From Saprospiraceae bacterium (lineage in GTDB: Bacteria; Bacteroidota; Bacteroidia; Chitinophagales; Saprospiraceae), in the NCBI GenBank assembly GCA_013214355.1, contig JABSSL010000080.1, positions 1 through 64,000 of the forward strand: a DNA stretch of 64,000 nucleotides, in the 5' to 3' direction. The notes below the pieces were generated by a model. It saw only the letters and a list, made by a program, of their open reading frames with translations. It had not been told where the DNA came from and ran no database searches. The translations under genes and the position numbers were made by a program. Positions within the stretch are counted from its first letter, which is position 1. Each line of letters begins with the position of its first letter. Shown here piece after piece: positions 8,502 through 17,144 of the stretch.

Positions 8502-9533
8502 ATGTTTCGATTCGAAAATAGCATATACCTATATGGACTGGCTTTCATTCCAGTTCTTATCTTATTCTTTGTAGCGACCTGGTATTACCGTAAGCGGGCC
8601 CTAAACCGCTTTGGCAATCCTGATTTGCTGGAACAATTAATGCCAGATTGGTCTCGCTACAAGCATACGGTTAAGTTTATTTTATTGGTCACAACGCTGG
8701 CTTTCTTGATTGTGGGTTGGGCAAACCCGCAATGGGGTAGCAAAAAAGAGAAGGTGAAACGAAAAGGCATTGATGTCTTCATTGCTTTGGATGTATCCCG
8801 TAGTATGTTAGCCCAGGACATTTCTCCTAGCAGGCTAGATCGCTCTAAACGCTTTGCACAAAACTTGGTGGATCAACTGAAGGGTGAAAACCTGGGTTTG
8901 ATTCTTTTTGCTTGTAACGCCTATATGCAGGTCCCTCTCACGACAGATTATGCATTCGCTCGGATGTTTGTCACGACTGCAAACCCGGGAATGGCTCCTT
9001 CACAGGGTACAGCCATCAGCGAAGCCATTGCCCTTTCTGAACAATCCTTCCCAGAGGAAAATCAAAAACATAAAGCCCTCATTATCATTTCTGATGGTGA
9101 GGATCATGATGGTGAAGCCGTTGCTGCAGCAACTACGGCAAAAGAAAATGGTTTGCTAACCTTTACCATTGGGGTAGGAGAGGCTAGCGGAAGCTTTATT
9201 CCCGTGCGGCAAGGTGGGCGAGAGGATTATCTTCGAGATCGCACCGGTAACCCTGTAAAATCTCAGCTTAATGAGGAAATGCTAAGGGAAGTAGCACAAG
9301 CCGGTGGGGGAGACTACTTCAATCTACTAGCAGGATCAGATGAGGTAATGAAAGCGCTTAAGACGAGAATTGATGCGATAGAAAAAAGAGAGCTAGAACT
9401 TCGTTCTTTTACCGAATACGAAAGCTATTTCCAATACTTTATTGGGATGGGATTGATCTTACTGATTTTGGAGTTTTTATTGTCTTACCGGAAGAATAAG
9501 TACCTCGGAGATAAAGATATTTTTGCTACTTGA
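8502..9533 (+). CDS. batB: BatB vWA-domain membrane protein
   Basis: A 343-residue inner-membrane protein with two N-terminal spans (about 8-26 and 57-75), a vWA domain with MIDAS motif DVSRSM (about 99-104), TTDY and ISDGEDHDGE, and a C-terminal span (about 315-333). The ISDGEDHDGEA motif and the position after batA and before a TPR gene identify it as BatB. It lies 59 bp after the second batA copy, in line with one transcription unit. Confidence 0.93.
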   Translation: MFRFENSIYLYGLAFIPVLILFFVATWYYRKRALNRFGNPDLLEQLMPDWSRYKHTVKFILLVTTLAFLIVGWANPQWGSKKEKVKRKGIDVFIALDVSRSMLAQDISPSRLDRSKRFAQNLVDQLKGENLGLILFACNAYMQVPLTTDYAFARMFVTTANPGMAPSQGTAISEAIALSEQSFPEENQKHKALIIISDGEDHDGEAVAAATTAKENGLLTFTIGVGEASGSFIPVRQGGREDYLRDRTGNPVKSQLNEEMLREVAQAGGGDYFNLLAGSDEVMKALKTRIDAIEKRELELRSFTEYESYFQYFIGMGLILLILEFLLSYRKNKYLGDKDIFAT

Positions 9534-9601
9534 TTGATCTTCAGAGCTTTCCTTTTAAGTAGTTTGGTACAATAGGAACGCGATTCAAAATTTAACTTAT
9601 C

Positions 9602-10330
9602 ATGAGAGCATTACTAATTGTTTTTAGTCTTTGTTTGGGAGTAGGCTTGCAAGCCCAGTCGCAACATAAGCTCCTGCGAAAAGGAGATAAAAGCTACAAA
9701 GAAGAAAACTTCGGTAAAGCTGAAGAGGATTATCGAAAAGCACTAGAAAAAAAACCTTCTTCCAAGGGTAGCTATAACCTAGGAAACTCGATCTATCAAC
9801 AAAAAGATCGCTTTGATTCGGCAGGAGAACTTTATCTTGATGCAGCTGAAAGAGCTACTGACCCAGTATTAAAGTCAAATGCTTATCATAACCTAGGCAA
9901 TGCCTACTTCAACCAACAGAAGTTCAAGGAGAGCATTGAAGCCTATAAGAATTCACTCCGCCTGCAGCCGCAGGACATGCAAACCAAACACAATCTTGCA
10001 CAGGCCCAATATATGTTGAAGCAACAGCAACAACAACAGCAACAACAACAGCAGGAAGGCGATGAACAAAATGAAGATCCACAGGACAACCAGGATCAGC
10101 AAGAACAACAACAACAGCAGCAGCAAGAAGAACAAGATCAGCAACAACAGCAGAATCAATCTCAGCAAGAACAACAAGAAAGTCAATCGGAACAAGCAGA
10201 GGATGTCCCGGACCTAACGCGAGAAGAAGCAGAGCGCCTACTTAAGATCATGGAAAACGAGGAACAAAAGACCATGGAAAAAATGCGTCGCAGACAAACG
10301 AAGGGGTGCAAATCCCAGAAAGACTGGTAA
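9602..10330 (+). CDS. batC: BatC, TPR protein with glutamine-rich tail
   Basis: A 242-residue exported protein: signal peptide (MRALLIVFSLCLGVGLQAQ), then three TPR units (about 25-135, e.g. AYHNLGNAYFNQQKFKESI), then about 60 residues made almost only of Q, E, D and N (about 140-200). TPR proteins at this position (BatC) are periplasmic scaffolds for the vWA pair. The low-complexity segment comes from CAA/CAG-rich repeats at about 10020-10190, where copy number could vary between strains. A short conserved C-terminus (LTREEAERLLKIMENEEQ) follows the repeat, so the reading frame matters beyond it. Confidence 0.9.
   Translation: MRALLIVFSLCLGVGLQAQSQHKLLRKGDKSYKEENFGKAEEDYRKALEKKPSSKGSYNLGNSIYQQKDRFDSAGELYLDAAERATDPVLKSNAYHNLGNAYFNQQKFKESIEAYKNSLRLQPQDMQTKHNLAQAQYMLKQQQQQQQQQQQEGDEQNEDPQDNQDQQEQQQQQQQEEQDQQQQQNQSQQEQQESQSEQAEDVPDLTREEAERLLKIMENEEQKTMEKMRRRQTKGCKSQKDW
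10018..10200 (+). repeat. CAA/CAG microsatellite coding for poly-glutamine
   Basis: The stretch is dominated by CAA and CAG triplets interrupted by GAA, GAT and AAT codons. All repeats keep the batC frame. Triplet repeats lengthen or shorten without frameshift, so this part of BatC is likely length-variable. Confidence 0.8.
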
Positions 10331-10334
10331 GTTG

Positions 10335-10342
10335 TAAATTTG
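10335..10342 (+). promoter_or_regulatory. Possible internal -7 box (TAAATTTG)
   Basis: TAAATTTG fits the Bacteroidota -7 consensus TAnnTTTG and sits in the 124-bp gap before the short batD paralogue, which is the longest gap after batB in this operon. No clear -33 TTTG is visible at the expected distance, so it may be chance. Confidence 0.3.
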
Positions 10343-10454
10343 TAGGAGTTCCTTCAAACTTTTGCGACTTAAAATGGGTCTTTCTAATGGCTTTGCGTGT
10401 TAGCTTTTGCTCAAACATTGGGAGCCGATAGGTATTCAATAAAATGCGAGAAAC

Positions 10455-11051
10455 ATGAAAAAATTAAGTATCCTTTTCGTCAGCCTATTCCTAGTCAGCC
10501 AAATGACGGTAGCGCAAGAAGATGGCAAATTTTCGGTAAAAGTGAGTATGGATTCTGTGCTGTATGGCAACTATTTTCAAGTGGTCTTCTCTCTAGAGAA
10601 TGCGAAAGGACAAGACTTCCAAGCCCCAGCCTTTGAGGATTTTATCGTAAAAAGTGGCCCGAACATGTCTTCTAGCTTTAGCATGATGAATGGCGATGTT
10701 TCCCAAAGTATTTCTTATACCTTTTATCTGGAACCTAAGGATATCGGGAATTATTACATACAACCAGCTAGCATTGCAGTGGGGGAAATGATGTTAGAAA
10801 CGGAACCCATCGAAATCCTAGTCGTACCCAATCCTGAAGGTATTATTCAAAAGCAACCTCAGGAAGAGCGAATGAGTGACTTTTTTAGAGGCTTCGATCG
10901 AGAAGGTATGCCAGGTTTTCGCAATTTTCAGTTCGACTTTGACGAACCGGGCTTAAGAAACGCCCCAAATGATAAGGATCCCTCCAAAGAAAAAGGGAAA
11001 GAAGACAAAACGAAGAAGAAAAAGAAGAAAAGAAAGATTTACAAGATCTAG
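10455..11051 (+). CDS. Short BatD paralogue with lysine-rich tail
   Basis: A 198-residue exported protein: signal peptide (MKKLSILFVSLFLVSQMTVAQ), one BatD-type beta-sandwich (about 25-125) and an F/D/G-rich linker ending in a strongly basic tail (KDKTKKKKKKRKIYKI-like, last 20 residues). Its domain aligns by eye with the first domain of the next gene: both have QAPAFEDF or TAPSFKNF, then a NG..S...YTF pattern and a GN/GT..I..A.I.VG pattern. Unlike BatD it has no membrane span. It could be a soluble partner of BatD or a decaying duplicate; the intact signal peptide favours the former. Confidence 0.75.
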   Translation: MKKLSILFVSLFLVSQMTVAQEDGKFSVKVSMDSVLYGNYFQVVFSLENAKGQDFQAPAFEDFIVKSGPNMSSSFSMMNGDVSQSISYTFYLEPKDIGNYYIQPASIAVGEMMLETEPIEILVVPNPEGIIQKQPQEERMSDFFRGFDREGMPGFRNFQFDFDEPGLRNAPNDKDPSKEKGKEDKTKKKKKKRKIYKI

Positions 11052-11083
11052 ACCAGGCAAAATGCTTTTTTGCCGAAAGCTGT

Positions 11084-12868
11084 ATGGATATGGAGTGGAG
11101 TTACGCTGAACCTAAACAAATAAATTGGCTGAATCAATGTGCAAACCTAGGGCGTCGATCCGTCCTGACCGCACTAGCTATTATTCTAGTGACGATCGGG
11201 ACTTATGCCCAAAGGTTCGAAGCCTATAGCGATGCTAAACAAGTCTTACTGAAGAGTTACTTTGATGTAACCTTTACCTTGTATGATGCCAATGGCGGTG
11301 ATTTTACAGCTCCAAGTTTTAAGAACTTCACGCTTATCAATGGTCCCTCCGTTTCCCGCAGCACCTCTATCATCAATGGACAAATGTCAAAAGAAGTAGG
11401 ATATACCTTTACCCTACAACCCAAACGTATTGGCACCTTTTCCATCGGCAAAGCACGGATTAAAGTAGGAAACAAAACCATCGAGAGTAAACCTATATCC
11501 ATCTCGGTGGTAAAAGGGAAAAGCGGAAGTGATAATGCCGAAGAATTGTACATTGAAGCAATTCCTAGCATCACCGAGGCTTGGGTGGGACAACAAATTA
11601 TGTTGGACTACAAGCTATTCACTACGGTGCAGATTGAGACTCAAAATGTTATATCCGAATCAGGTTACCAAGGGTTTTATGCACAGGATATTCGGAGATA
11701 TGATGGTAGAGTAGTTCGTGAAGTTATTGATGGAACACAATACGCTACCAAAGTCCTTAAGCGCCTAGCTCTATTCCCTCAGCAAACAGGAAAACTCACC
11801 GTTGATCCACTCAACGTTCAGTTAGGAGCTGTGGTAGAAGGGAATAATCAAAGAAGAAGTTTCTTTTTTAGCCGCCAAATTAGAAGGATCCCGGCCAGTA
11901 CTGAATCAATAGCTATCAATGTAAAACCACTCCCCTCCAATGCACCCAGTTCCTTCACCGGGGCGGTGGGTAGTTTTGAGATTAAAAGTCGTATTAATCG
12001 CGCAAGTGTAACAACTGATGATGCCATTTCAGTAGTTCTGTCAATCCGTGGTAATGGCGATATCAAACGCATCCAACCGCCAGAGTTGAATTTCCCTGAA
12101 GAATTTGAAGTCTACGATCCAAAGGTGATCAAGGAAAATAGCTTTGAAAACTTGGGACAACTCTACGGCGAAAAAGATATTGAATACTTGTTGGTCCCAA
12201 AGAAAGCAGGACAGTACCAATTGACTCCTGAATTTAGTTATTTCGATCCTGATAGTGCCAAATACATTGTTTTCAACGATAACACCTTTGCCGTCAATGT
12301 GGGACAAGGGAGTCAACAAAGAACAGCCATCAACGTGGCTCCAGAACCTGAGCGGACGCAAGATATCGCGTACCTCAAATCAAACCCCGGATTTGGCCCG
12401 AAAGGATACTTCCAGGAGAACTGGACATTTTGGCTACTGGCTTTACTTCCTTTCTTAGCCCTAGGAGGAGCTTATACCTATAAGCAATTAAAAGCTAAGA
12501 GTGACTCTCTGGATCCAGCCTTACTGCGCCAACGAAAAGCCCGAAAAGCAGCTCAAAAACGACTAGAGACAGCTCAGCAACACTTGCAAGCCGGTAAGAG
12601 TCGAGACTTTTACGATGAAATCTCTAAAGCCATGCTAGGGTACGTATGCGATAAGCTCCAAATCCCTCGCTCCGAACTCACCAAGGATAATGTGAAAGAG
12701 CGATTGCATGGCCTCCAAGTAGCTGATGATGAAATAGAACGCTTCATGAAGACGATTAAAACCTGCGAAATGGCCCTTTTCGCTGGGATGGACAATAGCA
12801 AGGCCATGCAAGAGACATATGATGAGACGCTTGATTTGCTTGCCACAGTAGAGTCTTCTATCAAATAG
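11084..12868 (+). CDS. batD: BatD (oxygen-tolerance family) membrane protein
   Basis: A 594-residue protein with an N-terminal hydrophobic signal (about 28-43, LTALAIILVTIGTYAQ), several periplasmic Ig-like beta domains (about 45-420), one membrane span (about 448-466, FWLLALLPFLALGGAYTY) and a cytoplasmic helical domain (about 480-590). This is the layout of BatD of the aerotolerance operon. Two candidate ATGs (11084 and 11090) lie unusually far before the signal; a shorter start is not seen. No batE (TPR-SH3) gene follows: the next gene codes for a CsgG-like protein. Confidence 0.9.
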   Translation: MDMEWSYAEPKQINWLNQCANLGRRSVLTALAIILVTIGTYAQRFEAYSDAKQVLLKSYFDVTFTLYDANGGDFTAPSFKNFTLINGPSVSRSTSIINGQMSKEVGYTFTLQPKRIGTFSIGKARIKVGNKTIESKPISISVVKGKSGSDNAEELYIEAIPSITEAWVGQQIMLDYKLFTTVQIETQNVISESGYQGFYAQDIRRYDGRVVREVIDGTQYATKVLKRLALFPQQTGKLTVDPLNVQLGAVVEGNNQRRSFFFSRQIRRIPASTESIAINVKPLPSNAPSSFTGAVGSFEIKSRINRASVTTDDAISVVLSIRGNGDIKRIQPPELNFPEEFEVYDPKVIKENSFENLGQLYGEKDIEYLLVPKKAGQYQLTPEFSYFDPDSAKYIVFNDNTFAVNVGQGSQQRTAINVAPEPERTQDIAYLKSNPGFGPKGYFQENWTFWLLALLPFLALGGAYTYKQLKAKSDSLDPALLRQRKARKAAQKRLETAQQHLQAGKSRDFYDEISKAMLGYVCDKLQIPRSELTKDNVKERLHGLQVADDEIERFMKTIKTCEMALFAGMDNSKAMQETYDETLDLLATVESSIK

Positions 12869-13058
12869 ATAAGCAGCTAATTCAACCGGCCTCCCTTTCC
12901 CTTATCCCTAGTTTCTAGACAATGCGCTAGCTTCATCCCTCCTACCTTGAAGCTACTCACTCCATTTTTTTCCTATTCTACTACAACTTAGTAGCCGGGA
13001 GGCCTCTATTCCCAACACTTTTGTATTGAATCCAAAATCAATACCCTAAAAAACCATC

Positions 13059-13979
13059 ATGAAACAGCTAAATTATCTATTGATGCTCATCGTGAGCTTG
13101 GGAATTCTAACCCCATCCATTCAGGCACAATCCAATAAAAAAGCAAAGAAGCGCGTAGCGGTCTTTCTCTTTGAAGATAAATCAGGAGGAAGAGGATATT
13201 GGTATGGCGGACAAGGCGTCGGACAGGGTGTAACAGACATGATCACCACAGAATTAGTGAAATCCGGGCAATATCAAGTCATTGAACGCGACCAGTTGGA
13301 TCAGCTATTACAGGAACAGGATCTCGGTCGCAGTGGTCTAGTAACCCCCCAAAGTGCGGCTGCCGTCGGCAAACTACTCGGCGTAGAACTGGCTGTCATG
13401 GGGGCTGTCACCGAATTCGGGAACCAGAAAGGAAACTCCAATATGCGAATCGGTGGTACCCGCTTAGGTGTCGGTCGTAATGCTGCCGTGGTAGCCATCG
13501 ATCTACGATTAGTGAATACCTCTACGGGTGAGATCATCTTGGCGGACAACGTTCGTAAGACTAAGAATGGCCTTTCTGGCTCCATCGGGCACAAGAATAT
13601 GAATTTCAATAGTAGACAACAATTCAATAACTCCTTAGTGGGTAAAGCAACTCGTGCTGCTGTGGAGAAGGTGATTGAATTGATTGGTGTAAACAGCAGT
13701 GAGATGCCATGGGAGGCCAAGGTGATCGTGGCTAAAAATGGGGACGTATTCATCAATAGCGGAAAGACTGGTGGCGTTGAAATTGGAGAAACCTTCAAAG
13801 TAATGCGTCCAGGTGAAGCCTTGATTGACCCCGATACCGGTCTTAATCTAGGAAGTGTAGATACAGAGGTCGGTACGATCAAGGTGGTCGACAATAGCAT
13901 AGGAGAGGGGAAAGCCTCTAAATGTAGAATTGTAAGTGGCGACGACTTCTCCAAGGGAGATCTAGTGAAAATGAAATAG
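13059..13979 (+). CDS. CsgG/HfaB-family exported protein
   Basis: A 306-residue protein with a signal peptide (MKQLNYLLMLIVSLGILTPSIQAQ) and a CsgG-type domain: RVAVFLFEDKSG, VTDMITTELVKSGQYQVIERDQLDQ, AAAVGKLLGVELAVMGAVTEFG. CsgG forms the outer-membrane pore for curli export, but many CsgG-domain proteins are not linked to curli. The signal ends in AQ-SNKK with no lipobox cysteine, so it is not the usual lipoprotein. A C-terminal segment of about 80 residues (GDVFINSGKTGGVEIGETFKVM) looks like an added beta domain. No csgA, csgE or csgF homologue is nearby, so its role remains open. Confidence 0.85.
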   Translation: MKQLNYLLMLIVSLGILTPSIQAQSNKKAKKRVAVFLFEDKSGGRGYWYGGQGVGQGVTDMITTELVKSGQYQVIERDQLDQLLQEQDLGRSGLVTPQSAAAVGKLLGVELAVMGAVTEFGNQKGNSNMRIGGTRLGVGRNAAVVAIDLRLVNTSTGEIILADNVRKTKNGLSGSIGHKNMNFNSRQQFNNSLVGKATRAAVEKVIELIGVNSSEMPWEAKVIVAKNGDVFINSGKTGGVEIGETFKVMRPGEALIDPDTGLNLGSVDTEVGTIKVVDNSIGEGKASKCRIVSGDDFSKGDLVKMK

Positions 13980-14000
13980 GGTTTTGGGGTCACCACGGTC

Positions 14001-14028
14001 GGAGAGTTTCCTCTGAGGAGGACTCTCC
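14001..14028 (+). terminator. Hairpin after the CsgG-like gene
   Basis: GGAGAGT and ACTCTCC enclose a second pairing TCCTC/GAGGA, giving a compact stem 22 bp after the stop at 13979. Only a C-rich stretch then CCCCTTTTAT follows, so termination here is less sure than at 14075. Confidence 0.5.
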
Positions 14029-14074
14029 ACCTACCCCCTTTTATCCCCTTACAGTAAATGAAGACTTAGATACA

Positions 14075-14112
14075 CTCGAACCTTCCCATTGAGCAAGGTT
14101 CGAGCGTTTTCT
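14075..14112 (+). terminator. Rho-independent terminator
   Basis: CTCGAACCTT (14075-14084) pairs perfectly with AAGGTTCGAG (14095-14104), followed by CGTTTTCTATTT. It closes the transcription unit that ends with the CsgG-like gene, before the TetR gene. Confidence 0.75.
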
Positions 14113-14167
14113 ATTTAGTAAATGACCTAAACTCCGTTTCAACTGTATATATAACTGAACATTTATT

Positions 14168-14175
14168 TATTTTTG
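14168..14175 (+). promoter_or_regulatory. -7 box just before the TetR gene (TATTTTTG)
   Basis: TATTTTTG fits TAnnTTTG and ends four bases before the ATG at 14180. With the usual 5-7 base spacing to the start of transcription, the mRNA would begin at or almost at the ATG, giving a leaderless message. No -33 TTTG is obvious. Confidence 0.35.
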
Positions 14176-14179
14176 TCCT

Positions 14180-14755
14180 ATGGCACGACCTCGATCCGGT
14201 GAAAAGTATGATGCGATTATGCAGGCCACTTTGCAAATTGGCGCCGAAGCCGGTTTCCATGGCCTCTCTATGTCCAAAATTGCCAAAGGCGCGGGGGTAG
14301 CCACCGCTACGATCTACATCTACTTCGAAAATATCGATGCCATCATCAATCAATTGTATGTGGACTTAAAAGAACTTGTCTTTGGCGAGTGTATGGCAGG
14401 GGTTAAACCCTACATGAGTAGCCAACAATCTTTTGAACTAATCTGGAAGAATCTCTATCATAACATATTGAATTACAACTTAGAGTTCCGATTCCTAGAA
14501 CAATTCACTAACAGTCCGTACATCACGCAAATTTCAAGAGAAGAGGGATATCGTCCCTTTTCACACATCATAGGATTTTTCCAAGAAGGAATCAAGAAAG
14601 GAGATATCAAGAACATGCCAATGGATGTAATCATGGCTTTTTTCTTTGCACCGATCGCCTCCATTACTAAAAACATCATTGCTGGACATCTAGAAATGAC
14701 GGAAAAGCAGATTCAAAAAGCCATAGAAAATGCATGGAGCGCAATAAAAGTTTAA
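14180..14755 (+). CDS. TetR-family transcriptional regulator
   Basis: A 191-residue DNA-binding protein. The N-terminal helix-turn-helix (about 10-55) shows the TetR signature GLSMSKIAKGAGVATATIYIYF; the rest is the helical ligand-binding domain. The downstream gene for an aldo/keto reductase begins 73 bp later on the same strand with a 12-bp perfect palindrome between them, so the reductase is the likely target. Ligand unknown. Confidence 0.9.
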   Translation: MARPRSGEKYDAIMQATLQIGAEAGFHGLSMSKIAKGAGVATATIYIYFENIDAIINQLYVDLKELVFGECMAGVKPYMSSQQSFELIWKNLYHNILNYNLEFRFLEQFTNSPYITQISREEGYRPFSHIIGFFQEGIKKGDIKNMPMDVIMAFFFAPIASITKNIIAGHLEMTEKQIQKAIENAWSAIKV

Positions 14756-14777
14756 AAAATTTATCTATTAAATAAAC

Positions 14778-14789
14778 AAACGATCGTTT
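14778..14789. promoter_or_regulatory. Palindrome AAACGATCGTTT, putative TetR operator
   Basis: This perfect 12-bp palindrome sits in an A/T-rich stretch 39 bp before the aldo/keto reductase ATG and 22 bp after the TetR stop. Its size and form suit a TetR dimer. No second copy is seen at the TetR promoter itself, so autoregulation is not supported. Confidence 0.5.
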
Positions 14790-14828
14790 ATTAATGTTCC
14801 TATAGAAAAAACTTAAAATCCAATCTAA

Positions 14829-15860
14829 ATGAAGTATCGTACGCTTGGTAACACAGGTTTATTTGTTTCTGAATTATGCATGGGAGCAATGACATTTGGG
14901 GGTAAGGGCGTTTTTGAGGTTATCGGTGCCTTGGGACAAAAGGAAGCTGGACTTTTGGTCGACAAGGCATTGGATGCTGGTATCAACTTCTTTGACACCG
15001 CCAATACCTATGCTAAACATGAATCCGAAGAAATTCTTGGCAAAGCACTCGGTAATCGTAGAAAAGATGTCATCGTGGCTTCGAAAGTAAGGTTTCGGAT
15101 GACCGACAATGTAAATGGTGTGGGCTTAACCCGTCATCACATCATGAATCAAGTAGAGAAGAGTCTAAAAGCTTTGAATACGGATTATCTTGATCTCTAT
15201 CAGATTCACGGCTCTGATCCATTGACACCAATGGAAGAAACGCTATCTGCCCTAAATGATTTGGTACGACAAGGGAAAGTCCGTTACATCGGGTATTGTA
15301 ACCTAAGCGCTTGGGAAGCCATGAAGGCGCTATCTATCTCTCGGCAGAATGGCTGGGCGGAGTTCAAATCCGCACAATGTTACTACTCTATCGCTGGACG
15401 AGAACTAGAGCGTGAAATCGTTCCAATGGCACAAGATCAAAATTTGGGAATTCTCCCATGGAGTCCGCTGGCTGGTGGATTTCTTACAGGAAAGTACACC
15501 AGGGAAAATGAAAAAGTAGACGGTTCGAGACGAACTAATTTTGATTTCCCTCCAATCAACAAGGATAGGGCTTATGACATTATCGACGTCATGGCAGAGA
15601 TCGCCGAAAAACATGAGGCGACTGTAGCTCGCGTTGCTTTGGCCTGGTTGCTACATAAAACAGGAGTTACAAGTGTGATCATTGGAGCCAGGAAAATGTC
15701 CCAATTGGAAGACAACATCAAAGCAGTTGACATTCAATTTAGCGAAGAAGAATTGAAACGACTGGATGATGTCAGTCAATTGGCACCAGAATATCCACAC
15801 TGGTTCTCAGGTACACCGACCGACCGATACCCTGGATCTAGAGGTTGGGCGGATGCTTAA
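14829..15860 (+). CDS. Aldo/keto reductase
   Basis: A 343-residue NADPH-dependent oxidoreductase of the aldo/keto reductase superfamily, with a TIM-barrel fold. The catalytic tetrad is visible: D56 and Y61 in INFFDTANTY, K86 in ASKVRF and H127 in LYQIHGSD. NADPH-binding residues fall in ILPWSPLAGG and SVIIGARKMSQLEDN. Length and motifs fit the YdhF/Tas-like subgroup that reduces aldehydes or ketones. The TetR gene directly upstream suggests induction by a substrate or stress compound. Confidence 0.93.
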   Translation: MKYRTLGNTGLFVSELCMGAMTFGGKGVFEVIGALGQKEAGLLVDKALDAGINFFDTANTYAKHESEEILGKALGNRRKDVIVASKVRFRMTDNVNGVGLTRHHIMNQVEKSLKALNTDYLDLYQIHGSDPLTPMEETLSALNDLVRQGKVRYIGYCNLSAWEAMKALSISRQNGWAEFKSAQCYYSIAGRELEREIVPMAQDQNLGILPWSPLAGGFLTGKYTRENEKVDGSRRTNFDFPPINKDRAYDIIDVMAEIAEKHEATVARVALAWLLHKTGVTSVIIGARKMSQLEDNIKAVDIQFSEEELKRLDDVSQLAPEYPHWFSGTPTDRYPGSRGWADA

Positions 15861-15906
15861 TGCTCAACTAGCATTAGCACAAACGAAAACTTAATTTTAG
15901 ATATAT

Positions 15907-15942
15907 GAAGGCGGAGGGGTTTCCATTCCGCCTTCCTTTTTT
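15907..15942 (+). terminator. Rho-independent terminator between convergent genes
   Basis: GAAGGCGGA (15907-15915) pairs with TCCGCCTTC (15927-15935) and is followed by CTTTTTT. It ends the reductase transcript and overlaps the stop codon of the convergent AI-2E gene. Confidence 0.85.
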
Positions 15943-17065
15943 ATTCCGAACTATTAGCTGCCTTGGCAGATGCCTCATTAGCCAATTCATTGTCATTTTG
16001 CCTGCCAACAGGAATCAATTCCTCCGGACCAAACTGCGCCACCTTACCATTAGCCGAAAGTAGAATAGCAATAGGTTTAGTGCTTTCAAATTGAGCAAAA
16101 ATGATCATCATGATCACGGTTATCGGGACGCAAAGCACCATCCCAGATACCCCCCACAAAGTTCCCCAGAGCGAAAGCGACAAAATCATCACGAGTGAAC
16201 TGATATTAAGCGAGCTTCCCATCATCCTCGGTTCAATTACATTTCCAACAATCAACTGAATAGCCCCAACCCCAATCAGAATGATAATAAACGGAGTCAA
16301 GGTCTCAAATTGCAAAATAGCCATCAGAGAGGGAAATGCCGTAGCTATTAGCGAGCCAATGCTTGGGATATAATTCAACAAGAAAATCAAGAATGCCCAA
16401 AATGCCGCAAAGTCTAAACCGATAATCGCCATGACGATATAACTCAAAACCCCGGTTAAAACACTTACTGCTGTCTTTACTGAAATATAGCTACTGATCG
16501 CTTTATTAATCCTAATTAATATCCCCTGAACGCGCCCATAGTCTTCTTCGTCATTGAAGATAGCTTGTAACTTGAGTGGAAAGCTTACCTGTTCTAGAAA
16601 CAGGAATAGGACATAAATCAAGATCAAGAAGATATTTCCCGCAATGCCAGAAAAGGTATTTATGAAATTGGAAATGATGTCAGTAAAGTCAAAACCTTCT
16701 AGCAAAGAAGACACGTTGGGCACTTGCTCTAAGCCAAAGGATTGCTGCACATTCTCCATGAGATGTCGAACATTCTGCTCATAAGTAGGCAGGGAATCGG
16801 CCATAGACTGTGCATTATTGGCGATCATCTCACCTACGAATACTAGAAAGAGCACGATAATGAGCATAGCTAGGGTGGCGCTCAGCCAACCTGGGCAGTA
16901 CTTCCGAATGAACTCAAAACTACCAATCCAATTGTTCAAGCCAACGATTACGTACCAAACCACTAAGGCGATAACAAAAGGGATGAGCAAGCTTTTTCCA
17001 TAAACCAGTAGAACCACTACCAAAGCGGTAGCTACCATCCAGGCAGCTGCGTTTAGGATTTTCAT
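15941..17065 (-). CDS. AI-2E family transporter (PerM-like permease)
   Basis: A 374-residue polytopic membrane protein with about eight hydrophobic segments in the pattern of the AI-2E transporter family (PF01594): two close N-terminal spans, a long soluble helical part (about 80-130) and a C-terminal cluster with FLLNYIPSIGSLIATAFP and VIEPRMMGSSLNIS, which are family hallmarks. Members are linked to export of autoinducer-2 or to Na+/H+ exchange; the substrate cannot be told from sequence. A 30-residue polar tail follows the last span. Confidence 0.9.
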   Translation of the reverse strand: MKILNAAAWMVATALVVVLLVYGKSLLIPFVIALVVWYVIVGLNNWIGSFEFIRKYCPGWLSATLAMLIIVLFLVFVGEMIANNAQSMADSLPTYEQNVRHLMENVQQSFGLEQVPNVSSLLEGFDFTDIISNFINTFSGIAGNIFLILIYVLFLFLEQVSFPLKLQAIFNDEEDYGRVQGILIRINKAISSYISVKTAVSVLTGVLSYIVMAIIGLDFAAFWAFLIFLLNYIPSIGSLIATAFPSLMAILQFETLTPFIIILIGVGAIQLIVGNVIEPRMMGSSLNISSLVMILSLSLWGTLWGVSGMVLCVPITVIMMIIFAQFESTKPIAILLSANGKVAQFGPEELIPVGRQNDNELANEASAKAANSSE

Positions 17066-17144
17066 TGGTGTTCTTGTTTTTCTACAAGGTATTAAAATCC
17101 GTTCTATACTATGTTAGGTGAGGGTTAAAAGTACGTAAGCAAAA

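Noticed and set aside
9953-10195. A leucine-rich open frame opposite batC that could pass for a membrane peptide.
   Set aside because: It is the complement of the CAA/CAG repeat, which always reads as leucine codons on the other strand.
10018-10200. Possible CRISPR or tandem-repeat array in the CAA/CAG region.
   Set aside because: There are no spacer-repeat units of even length; it is a coding triplet repeat.
12888-13004. Distant inverted repeat GGCCTCCC / GGGAGGCC after batD.
   Set aside because: Only 8 bp with about 100 bp between arms and no T-run; too weak to call a terminator or operator.
13301-13996. A 231-codon open frame opposite the CsgG-like gene.
   Set aside because: The CsgG-domain protein on the plus strand is clearly the real gene; the minus-strand frame has no family pattern.
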